This document shows, in pieces, positions 31,097-40,535 of a stretch of DNA of 64,000 bases. Made by a program: the position numbers and the translations under genes. Source of the stretch: an uncultured Pelagibacteraceae bacterium (GTDB lineage Bacteria; Pseudomonadota; Alphaproteobacteria; Pelagibacterales; Pelagibacteraceae); assembly GCA_902629955.1 (NCBI GenBank), contig CACOSS010000003.1:1-64000 (forward strand), given 5' to 3'. The notes under the pieces are model-generated. The model worked only from the letters and a program-made list of their open reading frames with translations. It was not told the DNA's origin and did not search any database. Position 1 is the first letter of the stretch. Every line of letters begins with the position of its first letter.

Positions 31097-31116
31097 AAAT
31101 TATATATTGTTGTAGC

Positions 31117-31671
31117 ATGTCTCTAACAAAAACTCCAATTTGCGATTTTGGAAAAAAAGCTGAAAACTTCAAACTTAAATCTACAGATAATAAAATAATT
31201 TCTTTAAATGATTTAAAGGGCGTAAAAGGAACTTTGATAATGTTTATTTGTAATCACTGTCCATATGTTAAGGCAATAATTAAAGATTTAGTTGAAGATT
31301 GTAAAAATTTAAAAAAATTTGGAATTAATTCAATTGCAATATGTTCTAATGATGTAAAAAATTATCCAGAGGACTCTTTTGAAAATATGATTATCTTTTC
31401 AAAAGAAAATAATTTTTCTTTTCCATACCTTCATGATGAAACACAGGAAGTAGCTAGAACATATGACGCTGTTTGCACACCAGACTTTTTTGCTTATAAT
31501 GGAAACTTGGAACTTCAGTACAGAGGTAGAATTAAACAGTTAAAAGACTTAAAACCTATAGATGACGGTGAGAGTGAGTTATTTAAAGCTTTAACTTTAA
31601 TTTCAAAAACAGGTCAAGGACCTGAGAAACAACATCCAAGTATGGGCTGTAATATAAAGTGGATAAAATAA
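31117..31671 (+). CDS. Thioredoxin-fold/AhpC-TSA-like protein
   Basis: FICNHCPYVKAII, GINSIAICSNDVKNYPEDSFENM, YDAVCTPDFFAYN. Confidence 0.9.
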   Translation: MSLTKTPICDFGKKAENFKLKSTDNKIISLNDLKGVKGTLIMFICNHCPYVKAIIKDLVEDCKNLKKFGINSIAICSNDVKNYPEDSFENMIIFSKENNFSFPYLHDETQEVARTYDAVCTPDFFAYNGNLELQYRGRIKQLKDLKPIDDGESELFKALTLISKTGQGPEKQHPSMGCNIKWIK

Positions 31672-32754
31672 ATGTTTTTAATTTTAACTAGAAATTTCCC
31701 TCCTGAAATTGGCGGTATGCAAAATCTAATGTATGGTTTAACTAAATCTTTATCTAAATTAAATATTGTAAAAGTTTTTGCCGATTATCATAAAAATTAT
31801 TTGAGTTTTGATAATAATGTTAATTTTTCTATTGAAAGAATTGGAGGGCCAAAATTACTTAGAAAATATAGAAAATCTTATTTAATTAATGAATTTATAA
31901 AAAATAACAAAAATGTTAGTTGTATAATTGCTGATCACTGGAAGAGTTTAGAGCTCATTAACACTAGTAAAAAAAAAATATGCTTAATTCATTCGAAAGA
32001 AATTAATCATGAAAAAGGCTCAAAACAAAATAAAAGATTAATAAATATTTTAAATAATGTTGATCATGTAATAGCAAACTCAATTTTTACAAAAAATTTA
32101 GCAATAAATATGGGTGTAAATGAAAATAAAATAGATGTAATTAATCCAGGGGTTGATGCAGTAAAAGAGATTTCTAAAAAAAATTTGGATCAAGCTGAAA
32201 AGATTTTTAATGGAAAATCAAATAGATTAATTACCGTTTCTAGATTCGACAAAAGAAAAAATCATGAAAAAGTAATTATGGCAATTAGAAATTTAAAAGA
32301 ACTGTATCCAAATATTATCTATATTTGTATTGGCTATGGAGATGAGGAGCAAAATTTAAAAAAATTAGTTAATGAACTCAACCTAAATAACCATGTTATT
32401 TTTCTAAAGAATGTTGAAACAGAACTTAAGAATGCCTTAATATGCAAATCAAATATTTTTGTAATGCCCTCTATAATTCATAATAAATCAGTCGAGGGTT
32501 TTGGTATTGCTTATATTGAAGCTGCGCAATATGGGATTCCTTCTATTGGCGGAAAAGATGGTGGAGCTTCAGATGCAATAATACATGAAAAGACAGGATT
32601 AATTTGTGATGGAAATAATCTTGAGGAAATTTATTCCTCATTAGATAAAATGCTTAAAGATCATAAGTATAAAGAATATGGAAAAGAAGCAAAAAAATTT
32701 TCAGAAAACTTTTATTGGGATAAAATAATTAAAAGTTATCAAAAAATTTTATAG
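31672..32754 (+). CDS. Glycosyltransferase family 4 protein
   Basis: TRNFPPEIGGMQNLMYGLTKSL, VSRFDKRKNHEKVI, SVEGFGIAYIEAAQYGIPSIGGKDGGASDAI. Confidence 0.93.
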   Translation: MFLILTRNFPPEIGGMQNLMYGLTKSLSKLNIVKVFADYHKNYLSFDNNVNFSIERIGGPKLLRKYRKSYLINEFIKNNKNVSCIIADHWKSLELINTSKKKICLIHSKEINHEKGSKQNKRLINILNNVDHVIANSIFTKNLAINMGVNENKIDVINPGVDAVKEISKKNLDQAEKIFNGKSNRLITVSRFDKRKNHEKVIMAIRNLKELYPNIIYICIGYGDEEQNLKKLVNELNLNNHVIFLKNVETELKNALICKSNIFVMPSIIHNKSVEGFGIAYIEAAQYGIPSIGGKDGGASDAIIHEKTGLICDGNNLEEIYSSLDKMLKDHKYKEYGKEAKKFSENFYWDKIIKSYQKIL

Positions 32755-33681
32755 AATTATTTTTTCAAAAACTTTTCTTGCACTTAACTTTTTTAAATCA
32801 GCAACTTGAATTGCTTTAAATTTCTCCCTTTCAATGCTTACCTTGTAAGCGGTTGTATGAGATCCAAAAATAGCAATACCTTTAACACCAAGATGAGCTG
32901 ACATATGTGCTGGTCCTGTATCATTAGCTACTACAAAAGAACTTTTTTTAATAAGAGATGAAAGTTGAGGAATTTTAAGAGCTTTACCATTATCTAAAAT
33001 ACATTCCGCATTAAAATTTTGTGCCTCTTGTAGTTCATTGGGCCCTGGTGCAATTACAACTTTATACTCATTTTTTAACTCATCTTTAATTAATTTAATA
33101 AGTTCATTGTAATAGGGCCATTTTTTTAAATGAAGGTGTGGTGAACAAAATGGAAATAAAATAATATATTTTCCTAATTTAAATTTAGAATTAATTTCTG
33201 ATATATCTGAACAAGACCAACCAAAATTTGGTTTGAGAGTATGTTTAGTGTTTAATCCAGAAGTTTTTAATTGATGGTCAAATCTCTCTAAAACTGAAAG
33301 TTTATCAAATTCCTCTTTTGTGGTATTTGGGGGCAATGTTGTTTCCGATGATGACCAGGAATTATAATTTGAATTTGGGAATAATACTTTTTTATAGAAT
33401 GAAGTTCTTGATGAATTTTGTAAATCAAATACTTTTATAAATTTAAATTTTTTTATATTTCTCATTAATAAATATAAATAAATAAGATTAAATCTAGATA
33501 ATCGTTTATCTAGAATTACATCAGTAATGAGAGGGTTTTTTTTATACAAGTCTAAGTAGGGTTTAGAGGTCATAACATAAAGCTTATGATCCTTGTTGTT
33601 TTCATAAATATCTTGAATTGCGCCACTTGCTTGGGCTATATCACCTAAAGATCCATGTTTAATAATTAAAATATTAGACAT
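32749..33681 (-). CDS. Glycosyltransferase family 9 (heptosyltransferase-like)
   Basis: ILIIKHGSLGDIAQASGAIQDI, FVVANDTGPAHMSAHLGVKGIAIFGSH. Confidence 0.9.
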   Translation of the reverse strand: MSNILIIKHGSLGDIAQASGAIQDIYENNKDHKLYVMTSKPYLDLYKKNPLITDVILDKRLSRFNLIYLYLLMRNIKKFKFIKVFDLQNSSRTSFYKKVLFPNSNYNSWSSSETTLPPNTTKEEFDKLSVLERFDHQLKTSGLNTKHTLKPNFGWSCSDISEINSKFKLGKYIILFPFCSPHLHLKKWPYYNELIKLIKDELKNEYKVVIAPGPNELQEAQNFNAECILDNGKALKIPQLSSLIKKSSFVVANDTGPAHMSAHLGVKGIAIFGSHTTAYKVSIEREKFKAIQVADLKKLSARKVFEKIIL

Positions 33682-33713
33682 ATTTTAAACAACTTAACAT
33701 AATATAAAAATTT

Positions 33714-34103
33714 ATGAATAAAATACTTGTTGAAGTTTCAATTGGAGAACTTTTAGACAAAATTTCTATTTTAGAGATCAAACAAGAAAAAATAAAAGAT
33801 CCTGAAAAATTAAAATTCATCAATAATGAACACTCTATATTAAAAGAACAGTTGGAAAAAAATGTAAAATCTGATGATAAGCTAAGTAAACTATATCGCT
33901 CACTTAAAGAAATTAATTCTAAACTTTGGGTCATTGAGGATGAAAAAAGACAATGTGAAAAAGATAAAGATTTTTCAGAGAAGTTTATTAAACTTTCAAG
34001 AGATGTACATTTTCTTAATGACGATCGGGCAAAAATTAAATTAGAGATAAATAATCATACCGGATCAATTATTAAGGAAATTAAAGAATATACTGGTTAT
34101 TAA
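33714..34103 (+). CDS. DUF6165-like small coiled-coil protein
   Basis: MNKILVEVSIGELLDKISILEIKQEKI...; high-helix, charged; family by recollection. Confidence 0.65.
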   Translation: MNKILVEVSIGELLDKISILEIKQEKIKDPEKLKFINNEHSILKEQLEKNVKSDDKLSKLYRSLKEINSKLWVIEDEKRQCEKDKDFSEKFIKLSRDVHFLNDDRAKIKLEINNHTGSIIKEIKEYTGY

Positions 34104-34111
34104 ATTATTTA

Positions 34112-35263
34112 ATGGGTCTGCAATTTTCAAAAGAAGAATTTTTAAATAGACAAAAAAAAGTTTTAAAGTCAATGGGAGAACAAAATCTAGATGCTCTTCT
34201 AATGTTTAGACAAGAGTCTATGTATTGGTTGACTGGTTATGATACTTTTGGATATGTTTTTTTTCAAACTCTTGTTTTAGATAAAAATGGTAATACAATA
34301 TTACTAACTAGAGCTCCTGATTTACGACAGGCTCAAAATACATCAAACATAAAAGATATTAGAATTTGGGTTGATAAAGAGGGTTCCAATCCAGCAAATG
34401 ATCTAAAAGTCATTTTAGATGAGTTGGATCTTAAAGGTAAAAAATTAGGAGTTGAATATGAAGCTTACGGCTTAACTGGAAGAAATGCTTTAAGACTGAA
34501 TAAATCTTTAGAAAATTATTGTAGTGTTGAAGATAAATCAGACTTAATAACAAAATTAAGGGTTGTTAAATCTAAAGAAGAAATTGTTTATGTTAAAAAA
34601 GCTGCGGATCTTGCTGATAAAGCTTTAAATGAAGTTTGGAAACATGCAAAAGCTGGCGTGAGTGAGTCAAAAATACTAGCTGAAATGAATAAAGTTATTT
34701 TTGAGGGAGGTGGGGATTATCCTGCGAACGAATTCATTATTGGCTCAGGAAAAAATGCTTTGCTATGTCGTTATCAAGCAGAAAAACAAATTTTGAGTAA
34801 CCAAGATCAATTAACTGTGGAATGGGCTGGTACATATAAACATTATCATTCGGCAATGTTTAGAACTATTCCCATTGGTAAAGCGGATCCCAAACATCAT
34901 AAAATGCATGAGGCTTGTGTTGAAGCACTAAAAAATTGCGAAAATAAACTCAAACCAGGAAGTAAAATCGGGGAAGTTTTTGACACACATGCGAAAACTT
35001 TTGATGATCTTGGTTTTAATAAAGCAAGAATGAATGCGTGTGGTTACTCTTTAGGCGCTACATTTTCCCCCAATTGGATGGACTGGCCAATGTTATACAC
35101 TGGCAACTCTTATGTTATAGAACCTGGGAATGTATTCTTTATACATATGATTTTAATGGACTCAGAAAATCAATTAGCGATGAATTTAGGAGAAACATAT
35201 TTGGTTAATGACAAAGGTAACGAAAGGCTTGGTAAGCAAAAACTAGATTTGGTTATTCTTTAA
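34112..35263 (+). CDS. M24-family metallopeptidase (Xaa-Pro peptidase/creatinase-like)
   Basis: ALLMFRQESMYWLTGYDTFGYVFFQ, LRVVKSKEEIVYVKKAADLADKAL, FIIGSGKNALLCRYQ. Confidence 0.87.
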   Translation: MGLQFSKEEFLNRQKKVLKSMGEQNLDALLMFRQESMYWLTGYDTFGYVFFQTLVLDKNGNTILLTRAPDLRQAQNTSNIKDIRIWVDKEGSNPANDLKVILDELDLKGKKLGVEYEAYGLTGRNALRLNKSLENYCSVEDKSDLITKLRVVKSKEEIVYVKKAADLADKALNEVWKHAKAGVSESKILAEMNKVIFEGGGDYPANEFIIGSGKNALLCRYQAEKQILSNQDQLTVEWAGTYKHYHSAMFRTIPIGKADPKHHKMHEACVEALKNCENKLKPGSKIGEVFDTHAKTFDDLGFNKARMNACGYSLGATFSPNWMDWPMLYTGNSYVIEPGNVFFIHMILMDSENQLAMNLGETYLVNDKGNERLGKQKLDLVIL

Positions 35264-35937
35264 TTGAAACTGTATTTTTTTTCCAAAAATTTAATCACAT
35301 TGTGGATTATAAAAGTTATAAATAAGTAAATACCACCAGCAACAATAAATACTTCAATAGGTTTAAAAGTCGTTGAAATTATATATTTTGCAACTCCAGT
35401 CAAATCCATCAAAGTAACAGTACTTGCTAAAGAAGTGCCTTTCATCATTAAAATGATTTCATTGCCGTAAGCTGGTAAAGATTGTCTTATGGCGATAGGA
35501 ATTTGAATTTTATAAAATATAATTTTACTAGATATTCCCAAACTCTGACCTGCCTCAATAATTCCAGGTTTAATTGTTTGAAATGCAGATCGTAATATTT
35601 CAGATGTGTAAGCTCCAGTATTAAGTGAAAAAGCAATTATAGCACACCAATAAGGTTCTTTTAAAATTACCCATAATACTGTTGATCGTAAATAATCTAT
35701 TTGACCTAAACCAAAATAAATGATGAATATTTGAACCAATAGTGGTGTCCCTCTAAATACATAAGAATAACCGTAGGCAAATTTATTTAAAATTGGGTTT
35801 TTATTAATTCTTAAAATTGCAAAACAAAGACCAATAATTAATCCAAAAATTAATGATGCAGATAATAGTTTTAGTGTTACTAAAGTAGCATTAAGTAGCT
35901 TTGGAAAACTATTTATCATTAGTTCAAAATCCATCAA
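35260..35937 (-). CDS. Polar amino-acid ABC transporter permease (HisM-like)
   Basis: YVFRGTPLLVQIFIIYFGLG, AYTSEILRSAFQTIKPGIIEAGQSLG, EIILMMKGTSLASTVTLMDL. Confidence 0.92.
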   Translation of the reverse strand: MMDFELMINSFPKLLNATLVTLKLLSASLIFGLIIGLCFAILRINKNPILNKFAYGYSYVFRGTPLLVQIFIIYFGLGQIDYLRSTVLWVILKEPYWCAIIAFSLNTGAYTSEILRSAFQTIKPGIIEAGQSLGISSKIIFYKIQIPIAIRQSLPAYGNEIILMMKGTSLASTVTLMDLTGVAKYIISTTFKPIEVFIVAGGIYLFITFIIHNVIKFLEKKYSFN

Positions 35938-36626
35938 TAGCCCCTGCTGTATCTAACTTCTAATTTATTTATTAACTTCATGCTTAAATATGTTAGCAAT
36001 AAATATAAAACCGCAGCAAATGAATAAAAAAATAATGGATCCCTTGTCGATCCAGCAGCAATGTAAGATTGCCTCATTATTTCAACTAAACCCGTTACTG
36101 AGATAAGTGAAGTATCTTTTAAAGTAATTTGCCAAACATTGCTTAAGTTAGGAATGGCAAGTCTTAACATTTGAGGCATAATCACCTTAAAAAAATGAAC
36201 TGGTTTTTTTAAACCTAAAACCTTTGAGGCCTCAAATTGTCCTTTATCAATTGATTGAATTGCTCCTCTAAAAACTTCTGTTGAATAAGCTCCTGAGATA
36301 ATGCCAATTGCAAAAGACCCAGTTATAAATGCGTTAATTTCAATATATTCATTGTATCCAAATATAGAAGCAACATACATAACTGCTCCACTTCCACCAA
36401 AGAAAAATAAATAAATAACCAATAATTCAGGAACTCCTCTTATAACTGTGGTGTAACAGTTTCCTATAAGATTTAAAAATTTACTTTTGGATAATTTTAG
36501 TGGGGTAAATATTAAAGCAAAAATAAATCCTATGAGCATAGCTGTTATTGAAACAGCAATTGTCATCATGGTTGCGATTAACAGTTCATCGCCCCAGCCA
36601 GTTTTTCCGAATGAAAGAAGTTCCAT
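35934..36626 (-). CDS. Polar amino-acid ABC transporter permease (HisQ-like)
   Basis: TTVIRGVPELLVIYLFFFGG, AYSTEVFRGAIQSIDKGQFEASKVLG, TLKDTSLISVTGLVEIM. Confidence 0.92.
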   Translation of the reverse strand: MELLSFGKTGWGDELLIATMMTIAVSITAMLIGFIFALIFTPLKLSKSKFLNLIGNCYTTVIRGVPELLVIYLFFFGGSGAVMYVASIFGYNEYIEINAFITGSFAIGIISGAYSTEVFRGAIQSIDKGQFEASKVLGLKKPVHFFKVIMPQMLRLAIPNLSNVWQITLKDTSLISVTGLVEIMRQSYIAAGSTRDPLFFYSFAAVLYLLLTYLSMKLINKLEVRYSRGY

Positions 36627-36633
36627 ACAGACC

Positions 36634-36656
36634 GGCGACTATAAATTATAGTCGCC
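36634..36656 (-). other. Perfect hairpin between amino-acid binding-protein gene and first permease gene
   Basis: ggcgactata-aat-tatagtcgcc, 10-bp perfect stem, 3-nt loop; ends 7 nt before the permease ATG; no clear U-tract. Confidence 0.75.
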
Positions 36657-36670
36657 AAATCTAAAATTAT

Positions 36671-37498
36671 TTACATAGATGCATCAAAGCCGAACCACTT
36701 AGTAGCAATTCTACTAATGTCGCCGTTCTTTCTTGCTTTGTCAATTGCTTTATTAAAAGCGTTTAGTAACTCTGTGTCATCTTTTCGTATACCAACACCT
36801 ACACCATTACCAAATGCACCACCTGAAAAGGTTGGTCCAACTAACACAACTGGTTTACCTGATTTTTCTGCATAATCACTAAAAGCTACAGCAGCAGCTA
36901 ATGCAGCATCACATCTACCAGATGCTAAATCTAAGTTTACTTCGTCCTGAGTTTTATATGTTCTTACATTTACTTTTCCAACATCACCCGAGTCTAAAAA
37001 GTTTTGGTGAATTGTTGCAGTTTGCACACACACTGTTTTACCTGCTAAACCAGCTGTCAAAGTTTTAAGTGCTTTTTTTGCTGCAGCATTCGGTTTAGTA
37101 AGATTAATTCCAGCTGGTGTCTCCATGCCCTCTAAACTTGAACCTTTCATCACCGCGAGTGATGCAACTTCGTCGGCATAACCTTGAGAAAAACTAATTG
37201 CTTTCTGTCTTTCTGCAGTTATTGACATACCTGCCATTATTGCATCGAACTTTCTCATAATAAGGGCTGGTATCATTCCATCCCAATCTTGCTCAACTAT
37301 CTCGCATTGTTTACCTATATATCTGCAAAGTGTCCAAGCAAGCTCAACCTCAAATCCAATAAGTTTACCAGAAGCATCCTTTGAATTCCAAGGTGGGTAT
37401 GCTCCTTCTGTTCCAATTTTAATTTTATCAGCATTAGCAGAAAATGATAAAAACAAAGTAATCAAAACTCCTAAGCTAAATTTTTTAATAATATTCAT
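36671..37498 (-). CDS. Polar amino-acid (Lys/Arg/Orn-type) ABC transporter solute-binding protein
   Basis: Signal peptide; IKIGTEGAYPPWNSKDASGKLIGFEVELA, DWDGMIPALIMRKFDAIMAGMSIT. Confidence 0.92.
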   Translation of the reverse strand: MNIIKKFSLGVLITLFLSFSANADKIKIGTEGAYPPWNSKDASGKLIGFEVELAWTLCRYIGKQCEIVEQDWDGMIPALIMRKFDAIMAGMSITAERQKAISFSQGYADEVASLAVMKGSSLEGMETPAGINLTKPNAAAKKALKTLTAGLAGKTVCVQTATIHQNFLDSGDVGKVNVRTYKTQDEVNLDLASGRCDAALAAAVAFSDYAEKSGKPVVLVGPTFSGGAFGNGVGVGIRKDDTELLNAFNKAIDKARKNGDISRIATKWFGFDASM

Positions 37499-37555
37499 AT
37501 CGCCTCCAATATTTTTTTAATAAGTATTTCACAAATTATATGATTTAAAAAGAAA

Positions 37556-38596
37556 TTATTTATTTAATGAAGAAGCAAAATTCCAAGAACAGTCAAAACT
37601 TGGTATATAGATTCTATCCAAGGATGTATTACTGAAGCTTTTTTCAAATAAATTGAGCCATTTTTTAACTTGTTTCGGTTTTTTATCCTGACTGCCAACC
37701 TGTGCAGTTATTGTTCCATTTGGCTTCAAAATTCTTTTAAGTGAATTGATATTTTTTGCAGCAAGATCAATACAATACTGATCATCATTAAGGTCTACAA
37801 ATATTTTATCATATTTATTATCTTCAATTTTTTTAATGCTTTCAAAAGCATCACCCCAAACACACTTAACTGAATTTTTTGTGGTAGCTTTTTTACCTAT
37901 TTTACTTAAATGTTTTTCACATACTTCGACCACTTCAGGATCCAATTCAAACCAGTCTATATAATTAAATCCTTGTGAAATGCACTCTCTAGCAACACCT
38001 CCATCACCACCGCCAATAATTGCAGATTTATCTTTTTGGGGATTTAATTTAATGCCAGAATTAACGAAAGTTGAACTATACAAATGCTCATCGCTCTCAG
38101 CAACTTGAAGTTCATTATCAATAAATAAAGATTTTCCAAACTGTTCAAGATTTAAAATTTCAATGTGCTGGCCAACTTTGGAATTAAAATCTTCCAAAAC
38201 ATCTTTTACCAAATAATACTTTTTAAGTCCTGGCGAACTATAAATATCGTCATAGTAAATAATATTATCTCTATTAAATTCTTTTTTAACAATTTTTTTG
38301 TGTTTAATATCTTTTTTTATAATATCTAAAGCAACTATAGGATTAACCTTACCACATGTAAAAAAATCAAAACTTATAATTCCTTTTTCAGGGAAAGTGT
38401 GAAAACTTATATGACTTTCAGCTAAAAGAGCTACTAGGGTAAAACCCTGTGGTTCAAATTTATATTTTGATATTTCTAGAACTGTTACCTTCGCTTTTTT
38501 TGCAATTTTATATACCAATTTCTCAAAAAATTTTGGATCATACTCTTTAACAGTACCGATAATATCCAATGTTATATGTTCACCAACTTTTGTCAT
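37556..38596 (-). CDS. S-adenosylmethionine decarboxylase (SpeD, class 1-type)-spermidine synthase (SpeE) fusion
   Basis: N-term LLAESHISFHTFPEKGIISFDFFTCG (pyruvoyl Ser61, codon 38414..38416); C-term LFIDNELQVAESDEHLYSSTFV, AIIGGGDGGVARECI, WGDAFESIKK..YDKIFVDLND. Confidence 0.93.
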   Translation of the reverse strand: MTKVGEHITLDIIGTVKEYDPKFFEKLVYKIAKKAKVTVLEISKYKFEPQGFTLVALLAESHISFHTFPEKGIISFDFFTCGKVNPIVALDIIKKDIKHKKIVKKEFNRDNIIYYDDIYSSPGLKKYYLVKDVLEDFNSKVGQHIEILNLEQFGKSLFIDNELQVAESDEHLYSSTFVNSGIKLNPQKDKSAIIGGGDGGVARECISQGFNYIDWFELDPEVVEVCEKHLSKIGKKATTKNSVKCVWGDAFESIKKIEDNKYDKIFVDLNDDQYCIDLAAKNINSLKRILKPNGTITAQVGSQDKKPKQVKKWLNLFEKSFSNTSLDRIYIPSFDCSWNFASSLNK

Positions 38597-38605
38597 AAAA
38601 AATTA

Positions 38606-39265
38606 TTAATTTTTTTTATAATTTTTTGTTTTTTCCAAGATTTTATTCATTTCATTATCTGAAAGAATCTTGGGCTTTCCTAACTTTATTGTATTTATGT
38701 ATTGATGACAAATATTTTCAATCTCTTGAGCAAGTTCAAATGCTTCGTAAAGAGATTTGCCAAATGCAACCTGGCCATGATTAGACATAAGGCAAGCTTT
38801 TCTTTCCTCTAGTGCATTTAGAATATTTTGAGAGAGTTCTTTTGTACCAAAGGTTGCATATTCTGCACATTTAATATTATTTCCACCTGCTAATGCGACC
38901 ATATAATGAAATGCTGGGATATTTTTGCCGTGTGCTGAAACAGCTGTAGCATTTGCTGAATGGGCATGAACTATTGCTTCGGCATCTATTTTATTAATAT
39001 AAATATCTTGATGAAAACGCCATTCTGAAGATGGATTTATAGTTTTGTCTGAAATTTTTTTTAAGTTGTTTGTTTCGTTTAATTCAAGAAAAACTATACT
39101 TTCAGCTACTAAATCTTCGTATTTAATACCCGAAGGTGTAATGAAGAATCCATCTATTCCATTATTAATTCCTCTCATTGAAATATTGCCAGATCTCAAA
39201 GGTGAAAGGTTTTCAGTGTTAAGTTTTTTTGCATACTTAATTACCTCCTTTTTTATTTCTGACAT
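38606..39265 (-). CDS. Class II aldolase, fuculose-phosphate-aldolase-like (candidate 5-methylthioribulose-1-phosphate aldolase)
   Basis: LSPLRSGNISMR, NPSSEWRFHQDIY, VHAHSANATAVSAHGKNIPAFHYMVALAGGNNIKCAEYATFGTKELS, ACLMSNHGQVAFG. Confidence 0.88.
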   Translation of the reverse strand: MSEIKKEVIKYAKKLNTENLSPLRSGNISMRGINNGIDGFFITPSGIKYEDLVAESIVFLELNETNNLKKISDKTINPSSEWRFHQDIYINKIDAEAIVHAHSANATAVSAHGKNIPAFHYMVALAGGNNIKCAEYATFGTKELSQNILNALEERKACLMSNHGQVAFGKSLYEAFELAQEIENICHQYINTIKLGKPKILSDNEMNKILEKTKNYKKN

Positions 39266-39468
39266 TATTTTTTAAGTTTTTTGTTAATTTCTCTTTCACA
39301 AAAAGATTTGATATCATCAATATTTTTATTCTTATCTAATTTTTTTTGAGCAATAATGCATGCTTTCATTGATTTATCTAAACTATGAGACCCATATTCA
39401 ATTCTCGATATATAAAGCATAATAAACGCTATGATCAAAAAAAGTATAAAATATAAATTTTTTTTCAT
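39265..39468 (-). CDS. Small secreted/membrane-anchored protein of unknown function
   Basis: 67 aa, N-terminal hydrophobic segment, two Cys; ATGA-type overlaps on both sides inside the mtnA/aldolase operon. Confidence 0.65.
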   Translation of the reverse strand: MKKNLYFILFLIIAFIMLYISRIEYGSHSLDKSMKACIIAQKKLDKNKNIDDIKSFCEREINKKLKK

Positions 39469-40535
39469 TTGAATAAATTTTTAAGTCCCTCAGTTGTTGC
39501 ATCGCAAACCCCTTTTTCTGTAATGAAAGCTGTTACATATTTAGCTGGAGTTACATCAAATGCTAAGTTCATTGCTTTGCTTTTTTTAGGATAAATTTGT
39601 AATTTTTTAACATTCCCTTTATCGTCTAATCCTTCAATGTATGATAGTTCCTCAGAATTTCTCTCTTCAATAGGAATATCTTTATGATCTTTAATATTCC
39701 AGTCAATTGTAGAACTGGGTAATGCTACATAAAAAGGAATATTATTATCTTTTGCTGCCAAAGCTTTAAGATACGTGCCAATTTTATTGCAAACATCTCC
39801 ATTTGCTAAAGTTCTGTCTGTTCCAACAATACACATATCAACTTTTCCCCTTTGCATTAATAATCCTCCTGTGTTGTCTGCAATTACTGTATTTGGGACA
39901 TGCTCTTCATTAAGCTCAAATGATGTAAGATTTGCTCCTTGATTTCTAGGTCTTGTCTCATCTACCCAGACATGCAAGGGGATTCCTTTCTTATGCGCGT
40001 GATATATAGGAGAGGTTGCGGTTCCCCAATTTATTGTTGCAAGCCATCCTGCATTACAATGTGTTAAAATATTAATAGTATCTTTTTTTTTATTATGGAT
40101 CTCCTCAATTATTTTTAAACCATGTAATCCAATATTTTCACAAAATTTTTCATCTTCTTTACAAATTTTTTTAGCTTCATTTAAAGCTATTTCAAAAATT
40201 TTATCACTATTCACTCCTGAGATATTTTTCATCATTCTATCAACAGCCCATTTTAAATTTATTGCTGTAGGTCTTGATTTAATTAAGTCGTTTGCTGAGT
40301 TTTTCAAAAAAGATTGATCTTTATTTTCTAAAATAGATAATACAAGCCCATAAGCGGCTGTAGCACCTATTAATGGTGCGCCTCTCACTTCCATCTTTTT
40401 AATTGCATTTATTACATCCTTTATAGTTTTAAGGTCCTTAATTAAAAATTTATGTGGAAGTTTTGTTTGATCAATTATTTTGACAATATTATTTTCAAAC
40501 CAAATTGTACGATATTCTTTTGATTCAATTTTCAT
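39465..40535 (-). CDS. mtnA: S-methyl-5-thioribose-1-phosphate isomerase
   Basis: MEVRGAPLIGATAAYGLVLS, THCNAGWLATINWGTATSPIYHAHKKGIPLHVWVDETRPRNQGANLTSFEL, CIVGTDRTLANGDVCNKIGTY. Confidence 0.96.
   Translation of the reverse strand: MKIESKEYRTIWFENNIVKIIDQTKLPHKFLIKDLKTIKDVINAIKKMEVRGAPLIGATAAYGLVLSILENKDQSFLKNSANDLIKSRPTAINLKWAVDRMMKNISGVNSDKIFEIALNEAKKICKEDEKFCENIGLHGLKIIEEIHNKKKDTINILTHCNAGWLATINWGTATSPIYHAHKKGIPLHVWVDETRPRNQGANLTSFELNEEHVPNTVIADNTGGLLMQRGKVDMCIVGTDRTLANGDVCNKIGTYLKALAAKDNNIPFYVALPSSTIDWNIKDHKDIPIEERNSEELSYIEGLDDKGNVKKLQIYPKKSKAMNLAFDVTPAKYVTAFITEKGVCDATTEGLKNLFK

Noticed and set aside
33674-33934. Minus-strand ORF 33674..33934
   Set aside because: Opposite the DUF6165-like gene; Ser/Leu/Phe-rich shadow translation.
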